Assembly: GCA_023421135.1 (NCBI GenBank)
Contig: JAEZUG010000019.1
Location: 1-64,000 of the forward strand
Direction of reading: 5' to 3'
From: Candidatus Cloacimonadota bacterium
Lineage (GTDB): Bacteria > Cloacimonadota > Cloacimonadia > Cloacimonadales > Cloacimonadaceae
DNA: 64,000 nucleotides
Both the position numbers and the translations under genes were made by a program. Positions 35,776 to 44,670 of this stretch are shown one piece after another; position 1 is the first letter of the stretch; each line of letters opens with the position of its first letter. The notes below the pieces were generated by a model. It had not been told where the DNA came from. It was given only the letters and a program-made list of their open reading frames with translations, and ran no database searches.

Positions 35776-36720
35776 TCACTTCTTGAAGATACTCTCCAGA
35801 CTTTTCAGCGATCCCAGCAGGGCTGAGGATTCATAGGGCAGAAGAACGGTCTTATCGCCTTGCTGAACCATGGTTTGGAAGGCAGTGATATACTTCATGG
35901 CGAGCTGATACTGAGCCGGATCGGTGCCTGTCTCACGCACGGCATCCTGAATCATCTGGATGGACTTGCGTTCCGCATCGGCAACCAGCAGACGGGACTG
36001 AGCTTCACCTTCGGCACGGGCGATCTTGGCCTGACGTTCACCCTCGGCGACTCTGATCTGATATTCTCTTTCGCCATCGCCTTGCAGCATTTTGGCACGT
36101 TTGTCGCGCTCGGCGCGCATCTCTTTTTCCATGGCAGATTTGATCTCTTCGGGAGGCAGAATATCCTGCAGCTCCACGCGGTTGACCTTCACGCCCCACT
36201 TATCGGTGGCTTCGTCCAGAATGTCCCGCAGCTTGGCATTGATAGTATCCCGGGAGATCAAAGTCTTATCCAGTTGCAGCTCACCAATGACGTTACGCAG
36301 AGAAGTCTGCGTGAGCTTTTCGATGGCTTCCGGGAGGTTACCGATCTCATAGACGGCTTTGTAAGGATCAGTGACCTGGAAATAGAGCAGGGCATTGATA
36401 TTGATGGTCACGTTATCACTGGTGATCACGTTTTGCCGCGGGAAGTCATAAACAGTCTCGCGCAGGTCAATACGGTTCTCCGATTTCTGTTGCACCACAA
36501 CGTGCCCGCGGTAATCCTGCCGGGTGTAGCGCCACTGGATGGGACGCGCCCGGTCAAAGATCGGAACTATCAGATGCAGACCGGAATCAAGAGTTTTGTA
36601 ATACTTTCCCAAGCGTTCGATGATCACTACTTCAGCTTGCCGAACTATGATCAATCCCTTGGATATGATCGATAAAACAAGAATAGCCAGTACGACTAGA
36701 ACGAAAATTACGGGTTCCAT
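35776..36720 (-). CDS. SPFH/band-7 membrane protein (stomatin/QmcA-like)
   Basis: 314 aa. One N-terminal membrane helix (VIFVLVVLAILVLSIISKGL) is followed by the SPFH domain (VRQAEVVIIERLGKYYKTLDSGLH..., DNVTININALLYFQVTDPYKAVYEI) and an Ala/Glu-rich coiled coil (AEGERQAKIARAEGEAQSRLL). Members form large membrane-bound cages or rafts linked to FtsH-type proteolysis. The start at 36720 has GGAGG at five-base spacing. No NfeD or htpX-like partner is adjacent, so the partner is unknown. Confidence 0.92.
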   Translation of the reverse strand: MEPVIFVLVVLAILVLSIISKGLIIVRQAEVVIIERLGKYYKTLDSGLHLIVPIFDRARPIQWRYTRQDYRGHVVVQQKSENRIDLRETVYDFPRQNVITSDNVTININALLYFQVTDPYKAVYEIGNLPEAIEKLTQTSLRNVIGELQLDKTLISRDTINAKLRDILDEATDKWGVKVNRVELQDILPPEEIKSAMEKEMRAERDKRAKMLQGDGEREYQIRVAEGERQAKIARAEGEAQSRLLVADAERKSIQMIQDAVRETGTDPAQYQLAMKYITAFQTMVQQGDKTVLLPYESSALLGSLKSLESIFKK

Positions 36721-36849
36721 TGATACCTCCACCAATAGTTATTGTGAGTCATTATTTCAGAGTGCATTCTTCTGACAAGCTCTTTTCACAGATTTCCCAT
36801 CTCCCTCATCTGAAGAGGCTTTTACGCCCCTCTGCCAGGATATGGGAAA

Positions 36850-37494
36850 TCAGGAATACTTGTTTCTGGTACTGCGCAGACTATCCAATTGAGGCCGAAC
36901 GTGTACCTCGTAGCAACTGGGACAGATAGAATGCGAAAACATCGTATCCGTGTGCTCGGAGATGTAAACCTCCACCTCCTGCCAATAATCATCGTCATTA
37001 CGTACTTTCTTGCAATATGAACAGATCGGCAGGAGCTTTTCCAGAGTGTGGATTTTGACCAGGGCAGCCTTGAGCATCTGGCGGTGTTTTTCCATGCGCA
37101 GAGCGGCTTTGACCCTCATCTCCAGTTCCACCCGGGTGAAAGGTTTATTAATGTAGTCACAGGCTCCCAGCTCAAAACTCTTGCGCAGAGACTCCATGTT
37201 TTTATCATAGAGATTTGCCGCAGTGAGCATGATGATGGGGATGAACTGAGTAGCCGGCTTGGCGCGCAGGAGCTCCAGCACGTCGAAGCCGCTGATGCCG
37301 GGCATCATGATATCCAAAAGGATCAGATCGGGCACTTGCTGATCAACAAGCTGCATCAGACGCTCCCCGGAGCTGACCTCGACCAAGCGATTATAGTTGC
37401 ACTGTCCGAGCACAGCCGATACCAGGGTGAGATTGTTCAAGTCGTCATCTACTATGTAGATGAGCATGCCTTGAAGATCTACGTCGTCAAACAT
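36850..37494 (-). CDS. Response regulator with C-terminal Cys-rich motif
   Basis: 214 aa from ATG 37494. Receiver domain: acidic pocket IYIVDDD near 15, phosphoacceptor Asp in LILLDIMMPG near 59, and INKPF near 118. There is no DNA-binding domain. After a helical linker comes LLPICSYCKKVRNDDDYWQ...CPSCYE, a CxxC...CxxC segment that follows many PAS/receiver modules and probably binds zinc. Likely an orphan signalling output. The start upstream of 37511 would overlap the protease gene and begins with TTG, so it was rejected. Confidence 0.88.
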   Translation of the reverse strand: MFDDVDLQGMLIYIVDDDLNNLTLVSAVLGQCNYNRLVEVSSGERLMQLVDQQVPDLILLDIMMPGISGFDVLELLRAKPATQFIPIIMLTAANLYDKNMESLRKSFELGACDYINKPFTRVELEMRVKAALRMEKHRQMLKAALVKIHTLEKLLPICSYCKKVRNDDDYWQEVEVYISEHTDTMFSHSICPSCYEVHVRPQLDSLRSTRNKYS

Positions 37495-37510
37495 CTTATA
37501 TACCTGTTTT

Positions 37511-39121
37511 TCACCTTCTGCGGTCTTGCGAGGCCGCGTAGTCAAACATTTCCTGCAGAGTTCGGAAGCGATCGAAGAAATCTATTGCTGTCTGAAGCTG
37601 GACATCATTGGCAATGGTGACCTTGTAAGCTTCCAGATCGCCGTGGACTTTGCCGATCAATTCACTACGGATAGTATTGCGGATGAAACTCTGAGCACTA
37701 TCAGCCTCGGCTTGATTGAAGCTCAGTCCTTTACTGCGGGCATAGCCCAAAAACTCGTTGTACAAAGCATTGGAAACCTGGAAATCCAAGGGGATGTCAT
37801 GACCCCGATCCACCAGATAATCCACTGTAAAATCAAAGAACACATTGTTACGACGCAGCTCCACACCCAGATTGGTGAGCAGATTGGCTTCCACTGTATA
37901 GTCCGGAGCGATTCCGCCTCCGCCAAAGACCTCGCGGCCATTCACGGTGCGGTAAATCTGCTCGTGGTTACGCACTTCTTCCTGCTCGATCTCAGCTTCG
38001 GAAATCTCTTTGCCCAGCAGCAGCTTGTCGTTGCTCATCTTGTGGATGCAGCGGCCGGACTTGATATAATAGTAGGACGTGGTGACTTTTATGCCACCGC
38101 CATTGCCGAGGCGAATAAGCTGTTGCACACTGCCTTTGCCAAAGGAAGTCTTGCCCATCACCAGTCCTTTGTCCCAATCCTGCAGGCTTCCGGCAAAGAT
38201 CTCGGAGGCACTGGCAGAGGCTTCATTGACCAATACGATGATGGGATAAGAGCGCTCCGGAGTGTTCCGGCGCGTGTAAATCGGGCGGTTTTCCCTGCGG
38301 CCACGGGTCTCGACCACCAGCTTGTTGGAGCCGATAAATTCGTTCACGGTATCCACAGCCTGATCCAGCAGGCCACCGGGATTCCAGCGCAGATCGATGA
38401 TCAGACCACGGATATTCTGACCTTCCAGATTGGCCAGAGCAGTACGCAACTCCGTGCTGGTGTTTTCGTTGAACTGGGAGATGCGGATGTATCCAGCACC
38501 GTTATCGAGCCTAAAATAGTAAGGAATGCTCTTGATCTGGATCACTTCACGCGTGATCTCAAAATCCAGAGGATCAGTCACACCAGGGCGGCCGATGGTG
38601 ATGGTGACCTTGGTGCCGACGTCTCCGCGCATGCGGCGAATTGCCTCGTCTGTACTGGAGCCCACCACGCTTTGGCCATCCACTTTGAGGATGCGGTCTC
38701 CCGCAGAGATGCCCATGCGGAAGGCGGGCGTGCCTTCTATGGGAGAGATTACCGTGATGTAATCCCCCTTTTTATCTATCTGAATCCCCAGGCCGCCAAA
38801 GGAACCTCTGGTGCTGGTGGTGAAGTCGTTGAATTCATCCGGAGTGAAATAGTTGGTGTGCGGATCGGTGGAGCCCAGCATGCCTTCGATGGCTGCTTTG
38901 ATGAGCTCTTCATCACTCAGATCGGTCACATAGGCGTCACGCAGTTTGATCAGAACTTCGCTAAACAGCGAGATCTGAGAATAGAGATCTCCTCCGGAAG
39001 GGTTAGCTTGCGTTTGGGCATAGGAATCGGTGGCCACAAACAGAAGTAAACCCAGCAGAAACCAGACGCTGGCAATGGTTATCAGGGTAAAGCGCTGTTT
39101 CTTTGTTGTCATGTTTTTCAT
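37511..39121 (-). CDS. S41-family C-terminal processing peptidase
   Basis: 536 aa. Signal or membrane anchor segment (FTLITIASVWFLLGLLLFVATD), a CTP N-terminal helix region, a PDZ domain near 105-185 (GGLGIQIDKKGDYITV...AGDRILKVDGQSV), then the S41 catalytic domain with serine in NEASASASEIFAG near 305 and lysine in GKTSFGKGSVQQL near 330. It cleaves C-terminal tails of periplasmic proteins. The C-terminal 150 residues are family-typical. ATG 39121 overlaps the tmk stop (ATGA); ATG 39112 has better RBS spacing and is the alternative. Confidence 0.94.
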   Translation of the reverse strand: MKNMTTKKQRFTLITIASVWFLLGLLLFVATDSYAQTQANPSGGDLYSQISLFSEVLIKLRDAYVTDLSDEELIKAAIEGMLGSTDPHTNYFTPDEFNDFTTSTRGSFGGLGIQIDKKGDYITVISPIEGTPAFRMGISAGDRILKVDGQSVVGSSTDEAIRRMRGDVGTKVTITIGRPGVTDPLDFEITREVIQIKSIPYYFRLDNGAGYIRISQFNENTSTELRTALANLEGQNIRGLIIDLRWNPGGLLDQAVDTVNEFIGSNKLVVETRGRRENRPIYTRRNTPERSYPIIVLVNEASASASEIFAGSLQDWDKGLVMGKTSFGKGSVQQLIRLGNGGGIKVTTSYYYIKSGRCIHKMSNDKLLLGKEISEAEIEQEEVRNHEQIYRTVNGREVFGGGGIAPDYTVEANLLTNLGVELRRNNVFFDFTVDYLVDRGHDIPLDFQVSNALYNEFLGYARSKGLSFNQAEADSAQSFIRNTIRSELIGKVHGDLEAYKVTIANDVQLQTAIDFFDRFRTLQEMFDYAASQDRRR

Positions 39122-39738
39122 ACTCCTATTAGCTTCAGCACGGTGTTAAGAATGCTGAGATGCAGGTTCATTTTTTCATCTGCACCGTTCAATACAAAAT
39201 ATCTAGAGGCGTTTTCTTTGGCAATATATAAATACTGTTGGCGCACTTTTTTGTGGAATTCCAGGCTTTCCAGCTCCAGCCGATCCAGCTTGCGATCCTG
39301 AATTCTGGCCTGTCCGGCCTCCACTTCCATATCCAAAAGCACTGTGAGATCGGGATCTGTCTGATATGTGCAAAAAGAGGTGAGTACCCGGATCCATTCT
39401 TTATCGAGCTGACGTGCCGCTCCCTGATAGGCATAGCTGCTATCGTAGTAACGGTCACAAATCACATGCTTCCCGCTTCTTAGGGCAGGGATTATCACCT
39501 CTCCGGTGTGCTGAGCGCGGCTGGCAGAATAGAGCAAAAGCTCTGTTTCCGGCAGCATTTCAGAATTCCGGGTGTCCAGAAGCAATTGACGGATCCGCTC
39601 CGAGATGGGCGGCCCACCCGGTTCCCGCGTGAGAACATAGGGGATCCCGCGCTCATCCAGCGCTGCAGTGAGCAGCCGGATCTGAGTGCTCTTTCCGCTG
39701 CCTTCGATACCTTCAAAGGTGATGAATTTGCCTTGCAT
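39118..39738 (-). CDS. tmk: Thymidylate kinase
   Basis: 206 aa, normal length. Phosphorylates dTMP to dTDP. P-loop FEGIEGSGKSTQ near 8, TREPGGPPISERIR near 38 (the DR/EP motif), DRYYDSSYAYQGAARQ near 92 and a LID-type basic segment DRKLDRLELES near 150. ATG 39738 follows AAGGAG; the long upstream open frame is repeat sequence. Four-base overlap with the protease gene, so they are cotranscribed. Confidence 0.96.
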   Translation of the reverse strand: MQGKFITFEGIEGSGKSTQIRLLTAALDERGIPYVLTREPGGPPISERIRQLLLDTRNSEMLPETELLLYSASRAQHTGEVIIPALRSGKHVICDRYYDSSYAYQGAARQLDKEWIRVLTSFCTYQTDPDLTVLLDMEVEAGQARIQDRKLDRLELESLEFHKKVRQQYLYIAKENASRYFVLNGADEKMNLHLSILNTVLKLIGV

Positions 39739-39914
39739 TTTGGCTCCTTTACTTCTTGAGTGACGGGTCAGTGAACGGTGACAAGTAACAAGTGACGAGA
39801 GCTGCGCTGCTTCGCTTTGTAGAGGCGGTCGCCGTACCGCCTGCACATAACTGGTCTGCCGCCTACTTCGCACCTAACGGACTTGTCACTCCCCAATAAC
39901 GCACCTATCCCAAA

Positions 39915-39991
39915 CGCATCTCATACCCATGTGACACGCATGAGTTTACATGGGTGTCACATGGGTGTCTCATGGGTGTCTCATGGGTGTC
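39915..39991 (-). repeat. 77-bp element, copy D
   Basis: Reverse-oriented copy; the third and fourth 11-bp units are TCATGGGTGTC instead of ACATGGGTGTC, but the total length and inverted arm are conserved. Confidence 0.85.
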
Positions 39992-40050
39992 GTATTAGTT
40001 AGGGGTGAGAAGTGAGGAGTTAGAAGGTCGTGTCCATATAGCACCGGACA

Positions 40051-40188
40051 TAGTCCCGTAGGGATGGCATTTAAGATATATTCTGCTCTCAATGTCTTGG
40101 TCTTAACGTATCTAAAATGTCGTCCCTATGGGACTTGTCCAATGATTCTTTTTCTGTTTGCTATCTAAAATACCGTCCCTACGGGACT
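40051..40188. repeat. Three TATCTAAAATGCCGTCCC-type palindromic units
   Basis: Units at 40051-40078 (reverse), 40108-40137 and 40162-40188 have a TATCTAAAATG leader and a GTCCC-TA-GGGAC palindrome. Related units occur four times inside the element at 12605-12890 and once near 526-550 (GTTCC variant). Confidence 0.75.
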
Positions 40189-40329
40189 CTGCAGGCAGCT
40201 CCACTGCCTCTGCCAATTCGGAGATTGGCAGACCAAATATAGGGCAGACCAAAGGGCGAAGCAGGGCTGGTCTCGGGCCAGGAGGCTCCATTTCGATGGC
40301 TATCAGATGATCGCCCCTTCAGGGCTATC

Positions 40330-40501
40330 GGGCAGACACGCAGGTCTGCCCCTACCAGATAATAGTGATAGGTTAATGGTTAATAGAGGCGCATCCGTAG
40401 CCGCCCAGCTACGCACCTGCCGATTTCGTCACCACGTCACCACGTCACCACTCTCTTGTCACTGGTCACTCGTCACTTACTGTTTTCTGTTCACTGTTCA
40501 C
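40330..40501 (+). repeat. Composite dispersed repeat, copy 4
   Basis: GGGCAGACACGCAGGTCTGC dyad, TTAATGGTTAATAG, GCCCAGCTACGCACC, then long GTCAC and TTCACTG heptamer tracts. Confidence 0.75.
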
Positions 40502-40502
40502 T

Positions 40503-42101
40503 CTATATAACTGTGTCTCGTCTAAAGATCTCGTCGTTCCGCTCGGGATTGTCGATCAGAAAATGGGCTCCCCGGCTCTCTTTACGCATCAGGGCGCTGC
40601 GCACCACGGCGATGGCGATCACTGCCAGGTTACGGGTCTCCACGACTTCCTTGCGGACGGCATTATGTTGGTAAAAATTATTCACTTCGTTGTAGATGTT
40701 TTCCAGGCGGGAGAGGGCATATTTGAGTAGTCTCCGGCTCCGGCGTATCCCGCAATAGCCGTGCATGATGGTGCCCAGAATCTCGCGGTTGTGAGAGATG
40801 ATCACCCATTCATTCTCGTAGAAGCTATTCATCTGCTGCCAATCCGGGATGATGGGAAAATCCACCGCTTCGGTAATGGAAGGATGCTTGGAGGCGTTCC
40901 AGGCCACCACGAGGGCTTCCAGAAGAGAGTTTGAGGCCAGACGGTTGGCGCCGTGCAGGCCGGTGCAGGCAACTTCTCCGGCGGCATAGAGATTCCGGAT
41001 ATCGGTGAGGCCATCGATAGTGGAGAGCACTCCGCCACAGAAATAGTGAGCCGCTGGAGCCACGGGAATGGGCTCCCGGGTGAAATCTATGCCATGCTCG
41101 CGCAGCTTGGAATCGATATAGGGAAAATGGCGCTTGAGCTTGTCGTGATCGATGTGGCGGGCATCCAGCCAGCAATATTTCTCACCGCGTTTCTTGAGCT
41201 CGGCATCGATGGCGCGGGAAACGATGTCTCGGGGTGCCAGATTGGCCAGTGGATGGTAGTTTTCCATGAAGCAACTGCCATCGGTGAGCTTGAGCACAGC
41301 TCCTTCGCCCCGCAGGGCTTCGCTGATCAGGAAGGTTTCGCCTTCGGCAGTCCAGAAGGCAGTGGGATGAAACTGGACAAATTCCATATTGGCCAGCCGG
41401 GCACCAGCCAGGCGTGCCATCGCCATGCCGTCACCCGTGGCAACTTCGGGATTGGTGTTGTGAGCATAAACCCGGGAAGCTCCGCCTGTGGCCATCAGGG
41501 TTTTGCGGGCTCGGAAGACCTCCACCAGATTGGTGGCGGTATTCATCACATAGGCTCCCCAGCAGGTGATTCCGGGCAGGAAACTATCGGGCTGGGGAAT
41601 GTGGTGCTGAGTGATCAGATCGATGGCGATGTGATCCTCGTAAATATCTATATTGGGGTTTTTGATGCAGTTATCGATCAGGGCCTGCATGATCTGATGT
41701 CCGGTGGAATCTGCCGCATAGGCGACCCGGCGGTGGCTGTGTCCACCCTCACGGGTGAGCGAGAGGTTTTCCAGGCGTTTATCGTAAGTATTGTCCAGGC
41801 GGGTAAAATCCGTGCCCAGATCGATGAGGTATTGAATGAGCTTGGGGCCGTCTTCAATGACGCGGCGGATCACTTCTTTTTTGCCCAGTTCCGCCCCGGC
41901 TATCCAGGTGTCGTTCAGGTGTTGTTCAAAGGAGTCCTGTTCGTCCAAAACAGCGGCAATTCCGCCCTGGGCGTATTCTGTGTTACAGTCCTGCAGGCTA
42001 CGTTTGGTCACCACTGCGACGCGTCCCAGCCTGGATACTTCCAAAGCAAAGACGAGCCCGGCAATCCCGCTGCCCAGCACCAGAAAGTCATAGTCTTTCA
42101 T
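40503..42101 (-). CDS. nadB: L-aspartate oxidase
   Basis: 532 aa. Flavoprotein that oxidises aspartate to iminoaspartate, the first step of quinolinate formation. FAD-binding VLGSGIAGLVFALEVSRLG at the N-terminus, the GGIAAVLDEQDS block near 50, GHSHRRVAYAADSTG near 125, MEFVQFHPTAFW near 240 and HYFCGGVLSTIDG...LYAAGEVACTGLHGANRLASNSLLEALV near 345-390. ATG 42101 overlaps the rimI stop (ATGA). Last gene of the der-to-nadB run. Confidence 0.96.
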   Translation of the reverse strand: MKDYDFLVLGSGIAGLVFALEVSRLGRVAVVTKRSLQDCNTEYAQGGIAAVLDEQDSFEQHLNDTWIAGAELGKKEVIRRVIEDGPKLIQYLIDLGTDFTRLDNTYDKRLENLSLTREGGHSHRRVAYAADSTGHQIMQALIDNCIKNPNIDIYEDHIAIDLITQHHIPQPDSFLPGITCWGAYVMNTATNLVEVFRARKTLMATGGASRVYAHNTNPEVATGDGMAMARLAGARLANMEFVQFHPTAFWTAEGETFLISEALRGEGAVLKLTDGSCFMENYHPLANLAPRDIVSRAIDAELKKRGEKYCWLDARHIDHDKLKRHFPYIDSKLREHGIDFTREPIPVAPAAHYFCGGVLSTIDGLTDIRNLYAAGEVACTGLHGANRLASNSLLEALVVAWNASKHPSITEAVDFPIIPDWQQMNSFYENEWVIISHNREILGTIMHGYCGIRRSRRLLKYALSRLENIYNEVNNFYQHNAVRKEVVETRNLAVIAIAVVRSALMRKESRGAHFLIDNPERNDEIFRRDTVI

Positions 42102-42601
42102 GTATTCACCGTTTTTGTCTCCCACTTCAGCTTCAGACCGGCTTTGGCAGCCAGAGACTCCAGCAGTTCGTCGGGAACGCTGAGTCCCATGGTGAGTGCA
42201 TCTTCGGGAGGATTGTGATAATAGGCTTTGCGGAGCCCGAGCTCTTTGAAACCCAGCTTCTGGTAGAGCTTGCGGGCGGGCGCGTTCGAAGGGCGCACTT
42301 CCAGATAGTAGAGGCGCACGCCTTTCATCAGGAAGAGCTCAAAGATCAGCTCCGTCATCAGATACTCGCCCAGGCCTTGCTTCTGATAGAGCGGATCGAT
42401 GGCGATATTGGCAATGGAGCACTCGTCCAGCACTGTGAGGGCAAAGACATAGCCCACCAGAGAGTCGTCCTTTTGCAGAGCGTAGCCCCAGTCCAGGGTG
42501 TCCACAAAGGCGGCTCTGGGCCAGGGATCCGAGAAGGCAAGCGCTTCTATCTCCAGAACCCGGTCGAGATCAGTAGGCAGAAGCTTGCGAAGACTGAGCA
42601 A
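42098..42601 (-). CDS. rimI: Ribosomal-protein-alanine N-acetyltransferase (RimI-like GNAT)
   Basis: 167 aa. GNAT fold: acetyl-CoA loop LYQKQGLGEYLM near 78, EVRPSNAPARKLYQKLGF near 107 and an N-terminal LEIEALAFSDPWP typical of RimI. It acetylates protein N-termini, classically S18. The start is TTG 42601 with GGGG five bases before. Overlaps nadB by four bases; follows argS by 14. Confidence 0.9.
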   Translation of the reverse strand: MLSLRKLLPTDLDRVLEIEALAFSDPWPRAAFVDTLDWGYALQKDDSLVGYVFALTVLDECSIANIAIDPLYQKQGLGEYLMTELIFELFLMKGVRLYYLEVRPSNAPARKLYQKLGFKELGLRKAYYHNPPEDALTMGLSVPDELLESLAAKAGLKLKWETKTVNT

Positions 42602-42615
42602 GGCAGCCCCGGACT

Positions 42616-44268
42616 TTACATCTTTTCAGGTGCGGAGATGCCCATCAGGTCAAAACAGATCAGCATGACTGAGCGAACGGTATCGATCAGCAGGATTCTG
42701 GCCTGGGAGAGCTCTTTATTTTTGGGGTTGGAGATCTGGTACTTGGCGTAGAACTTGTGCAGCATGGCAGAGAGTTCTTCCATATAATTGGCCAGGCGGT
42801 TGGGTTCCCGGCTATCGGCAATCGAGATCAGGAGCTCGGGCAGATCGGCAATCTTTTGGATCAGGGACAGCTCTTCCGGCTTCACCAGTTTGTCCAGCAT
42901 CTCAGCTTTGAAGGTCTTGGGCAGCAGCTTGTCTTTCTTGGCTTTTTTGATCAGGCTGCAGATCCTGGCATGGGCATATTGGCAGTAATAGACTGGATTT
43001 TCGTTGTTCTGCTTGAGTGCCAGTTCCAGATCAAAATTGAGGTGGGCATTGGCTTTACGGGCGATGAAGAAGTAACGGGCAGCGTCTTTGCCAACCACGG
43101 AGACAAGGTCGTCCATGGTGACAATCTTGCCGGCACGTTTGCTCATCTTGACCCGTTCGCCGCTCTCAAAGAGGTTGACTTGTTGCAGGAAGATGATTTC
43201 CAGCATGTTGTCGTCGTATTTGAGGGCTTTGAAGGCGGCTTTGAGACGGGGAACATAGCCATGGTGATCCGGACCGAAGATATCGATGAGCTGGGTGTAG
43301 CCCCGCTGCACCTTGGTGAGATGGTAGGCCAGATCGGGCACAAAGTAGGTGATAGAGCCGTCGGACTTCATGAGCACGCGGTCTTTATCGTCGCCATATT
43401 TGGTGGAACAAAACCAGATAGCGTCGTCTTTTTCATAGGTGCAATCTGCTTCTGTAAGGTAGGAAAGCACTTCTTCGACCACGCCTTCCATGCGCAAGGT
43501 TTTCTCGGAGACCCAGCCTTCAAAGACCACGCCAAATTTCTCCAGGGAAAGCCGTTGCATTTCCAGTAGTTCGGAGAGGGCAAATTCTTTGAGGTGTTCC
43601 ATGCGGTCTTTTTCCGTCATCATAAAGACCCGGACGCCTTCGGTGGAATTGAGCTTTTGCGCCAGGTGCTTCACATATTCGCCATGATAGGCTTCGTAGG
43701 GGAAGTCACCGATGTTTTCGCCCTGAATCTCACGCAAGCGGAGCTCGAGGGATTCCGCCAGGATATCCACCTGGTTGCCGGCGTCGTTGATATAGAACTC
43801 CCGAGCCGGGTCGTAACCGACTTTGGACATGATGCGGAAGAGGGTGTCGCCAAAAGCGGCGGCACGGGCACTCACTATGTTTAAGGGCCCGGTGGGATTG
43901 GCGCTGACAAACTCCAGCAGGATCTTCTCGCCCTTGCCGTGTTCGCTATTGCCATATTGCTCACCCAGCTCATGGATCTGCCAGGCGATCTCGTGATAGA
44001 AGGCAGGTGAGAGGAAGAAATTGATAAAACCGGGGCCGGCTATCTCTATCTTTTTGAAGCTCTTGTTTTTCTTGAGCTCTTTGATCAGTGCCTTGGCCAT
44101 CTCCGCGGGAGCCAGCTTGTTGGCTTTGCCCAGCACCAGAGCTGCATTGGTGGAGTAATCCCCAAATTCGGTGTTGTTTGGCACTTCCACGATGAAATCG
44201 CGGGGGCGGAGGTAGTTCAGCTTGTCCAGGGCTGCATTGATGTGAGTGCGGAGTATTTCTTTGATCAT
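42616..44268 (-). CDS. argS: Arginyl-tRNA synthetase
   Basis: 550 aa class I synthetase. N-terminal additional domain (VEVPNNTEFGDYSTNAAL), the active-site block LEFVSANPTGPLNIVSARA near 118, the KMSKR loop (ERVKMSKRAGKI near 380) and an anticodon-binding C-terminal domain. The HIGH signature expected after GPL is replaced by NIVS (see findings). ATG overlaps rsfS stop by four bases. Confidence 0.95.
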   Translation of the reverse strand: MIKEILRTHINAALDKLNYLRPRDFIVEVPNNTEFGDYSTNAALVLGKANKLAPAEMAKALIKELKKNKSFKKIEIAGPGFINFFLSPAFYHEIAWQIHELGEQYGNSEHGKGEKILLEFVSANPTGPLNIVSARAAAFGDTLFRIMSKVGYDPAREFYINDAGNQVDILAESLELRLREIQGENIGDFPYEAYHGEYVKHLAQKLNSTEGVRVFMMTEKDRMEHLKEFALSELLEMQRLSLEKFGVVFEGWVSEKTLRMEGVVEEVLSYLTEADCTYEKDDAIWFCSTKYGDDKDRVLMKSDGSITYFVPDLAYHLTKVQRGYTQLIDIFGPDHHGYVPRLKAAFKALKYDDNMLEIIFLQQVNLFESGERVKMSKRAGKIVTMDDLVSVVGKDAARYFFIARKANAHLNFDLELALKQNNENPVYYCQYAHARICSLIKKAKKDKLLPKTFKAEMLDKLVKPEELSLIQKIADLPELLISIADSREPNRLANYMEELSAMLHKFYAKYQISNPKNKELSQARILLIDTVRSVMLICFDLMGISAPEKM

Positions 44269-44630
44269 GATTCGCTCTCTTGCTCGTGGTGGCTTTTGAC
44301 TTTGTCGAAGAGGTCGTCAAACTTGTAGTGTTGCCTGATCTGAGGCAGGAAGATGTGCACAATAACGTCTCCTGTATCGATCAGAACCCACTGTCCGTTT
44401 TCCACGCCTTCCTTGCTGATGACGCCGAGTTTATGTTCTTTGGCCATGTCTATCAGGTGGGCAGCGATAGCCTTGTTGTGAACGTCGGCCGTGCCTTCGC
44501 AGACCACGATCAGATCTGTGTAACTGCTGGTTTTGTGAACATCGTAAACCCTGATGTTCTCAGCTTTCTTCTCGCTCAACCATTCCAGGATGGTCTTTAG
44601 TTTCGCTTGATCCGTCAATCTATCCTCCAT
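44265..44630 (-). CDS. rsfS: Ribosome silencing factor (Iojap/RsfS)
   Basis: 121 aa. Binds ribosomal protein L14 and blocks subunit joining in starvation. Family phrases: DLIVVCEGTADVHNKAIAAHL, GWVLID-type ENGQWVLIDTGDVIVHIFLP and YKFDDLF. ATG 44630 lacks a clear RBS; TTG 44618, four codons on, has GGAGG at five bases and may be the true start. Confidence 0.93.
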   Translation of the reverse strand: MEDRLTDQAKLKTILEWLSEKKAENIRVYDVHKTSSYTDLIVVCEGTADVHNKAIAAHLIDMAKEHKLGVISKEGVENGQWVLIDTGDVIVHIFLPQIRQHYKFDDLFDKVKSHHEQESES

Positions 44631-44637
44631 CGGATAA

Positions 44638-44669
44638 GAGCCGGCCTGCCGCTGTTTTGCGGGCCGGGC
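44638..44669 (-). terminator. Hairpin between LytR_C gene and rsfS
   Basis: AGCCCGGCC and GGCCGGCT arms flank a 14-nt loop with no T-run, so it is more likely an attenuator or mRNA-processing hairpin than a full terminator. Confidence 0.35.
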
Positions 44670-44670
44670 T

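Larger units (their letters stand above)
39739..40502. other. Repeat cluster
   Basis: No gene. Holds GTGAC heptamers (39777-39797), a 77-bp element (39915-39991), three GTCCC-GGGAC units (40051, 40108, 40162), a short TCTGCCAATTCGG/GATTGGCAGA piece (40208-40230), a reversed CGCCCCTTCAGGGCT unit (40313) and a composite repeat (40330-40501). Confidence 0.75.

Noticed and set aside
37526..39049. 507-codon plus-strand open frame
   Set aside because: It is antisense to the S41 peptidase gene, which has clear family motifs; the frame is a mirror of its codon bias.
40953..42218. 421-codon plus-strand open frame
   Set aside because: Antisense to nadB and rimI; no RBS or domain features.
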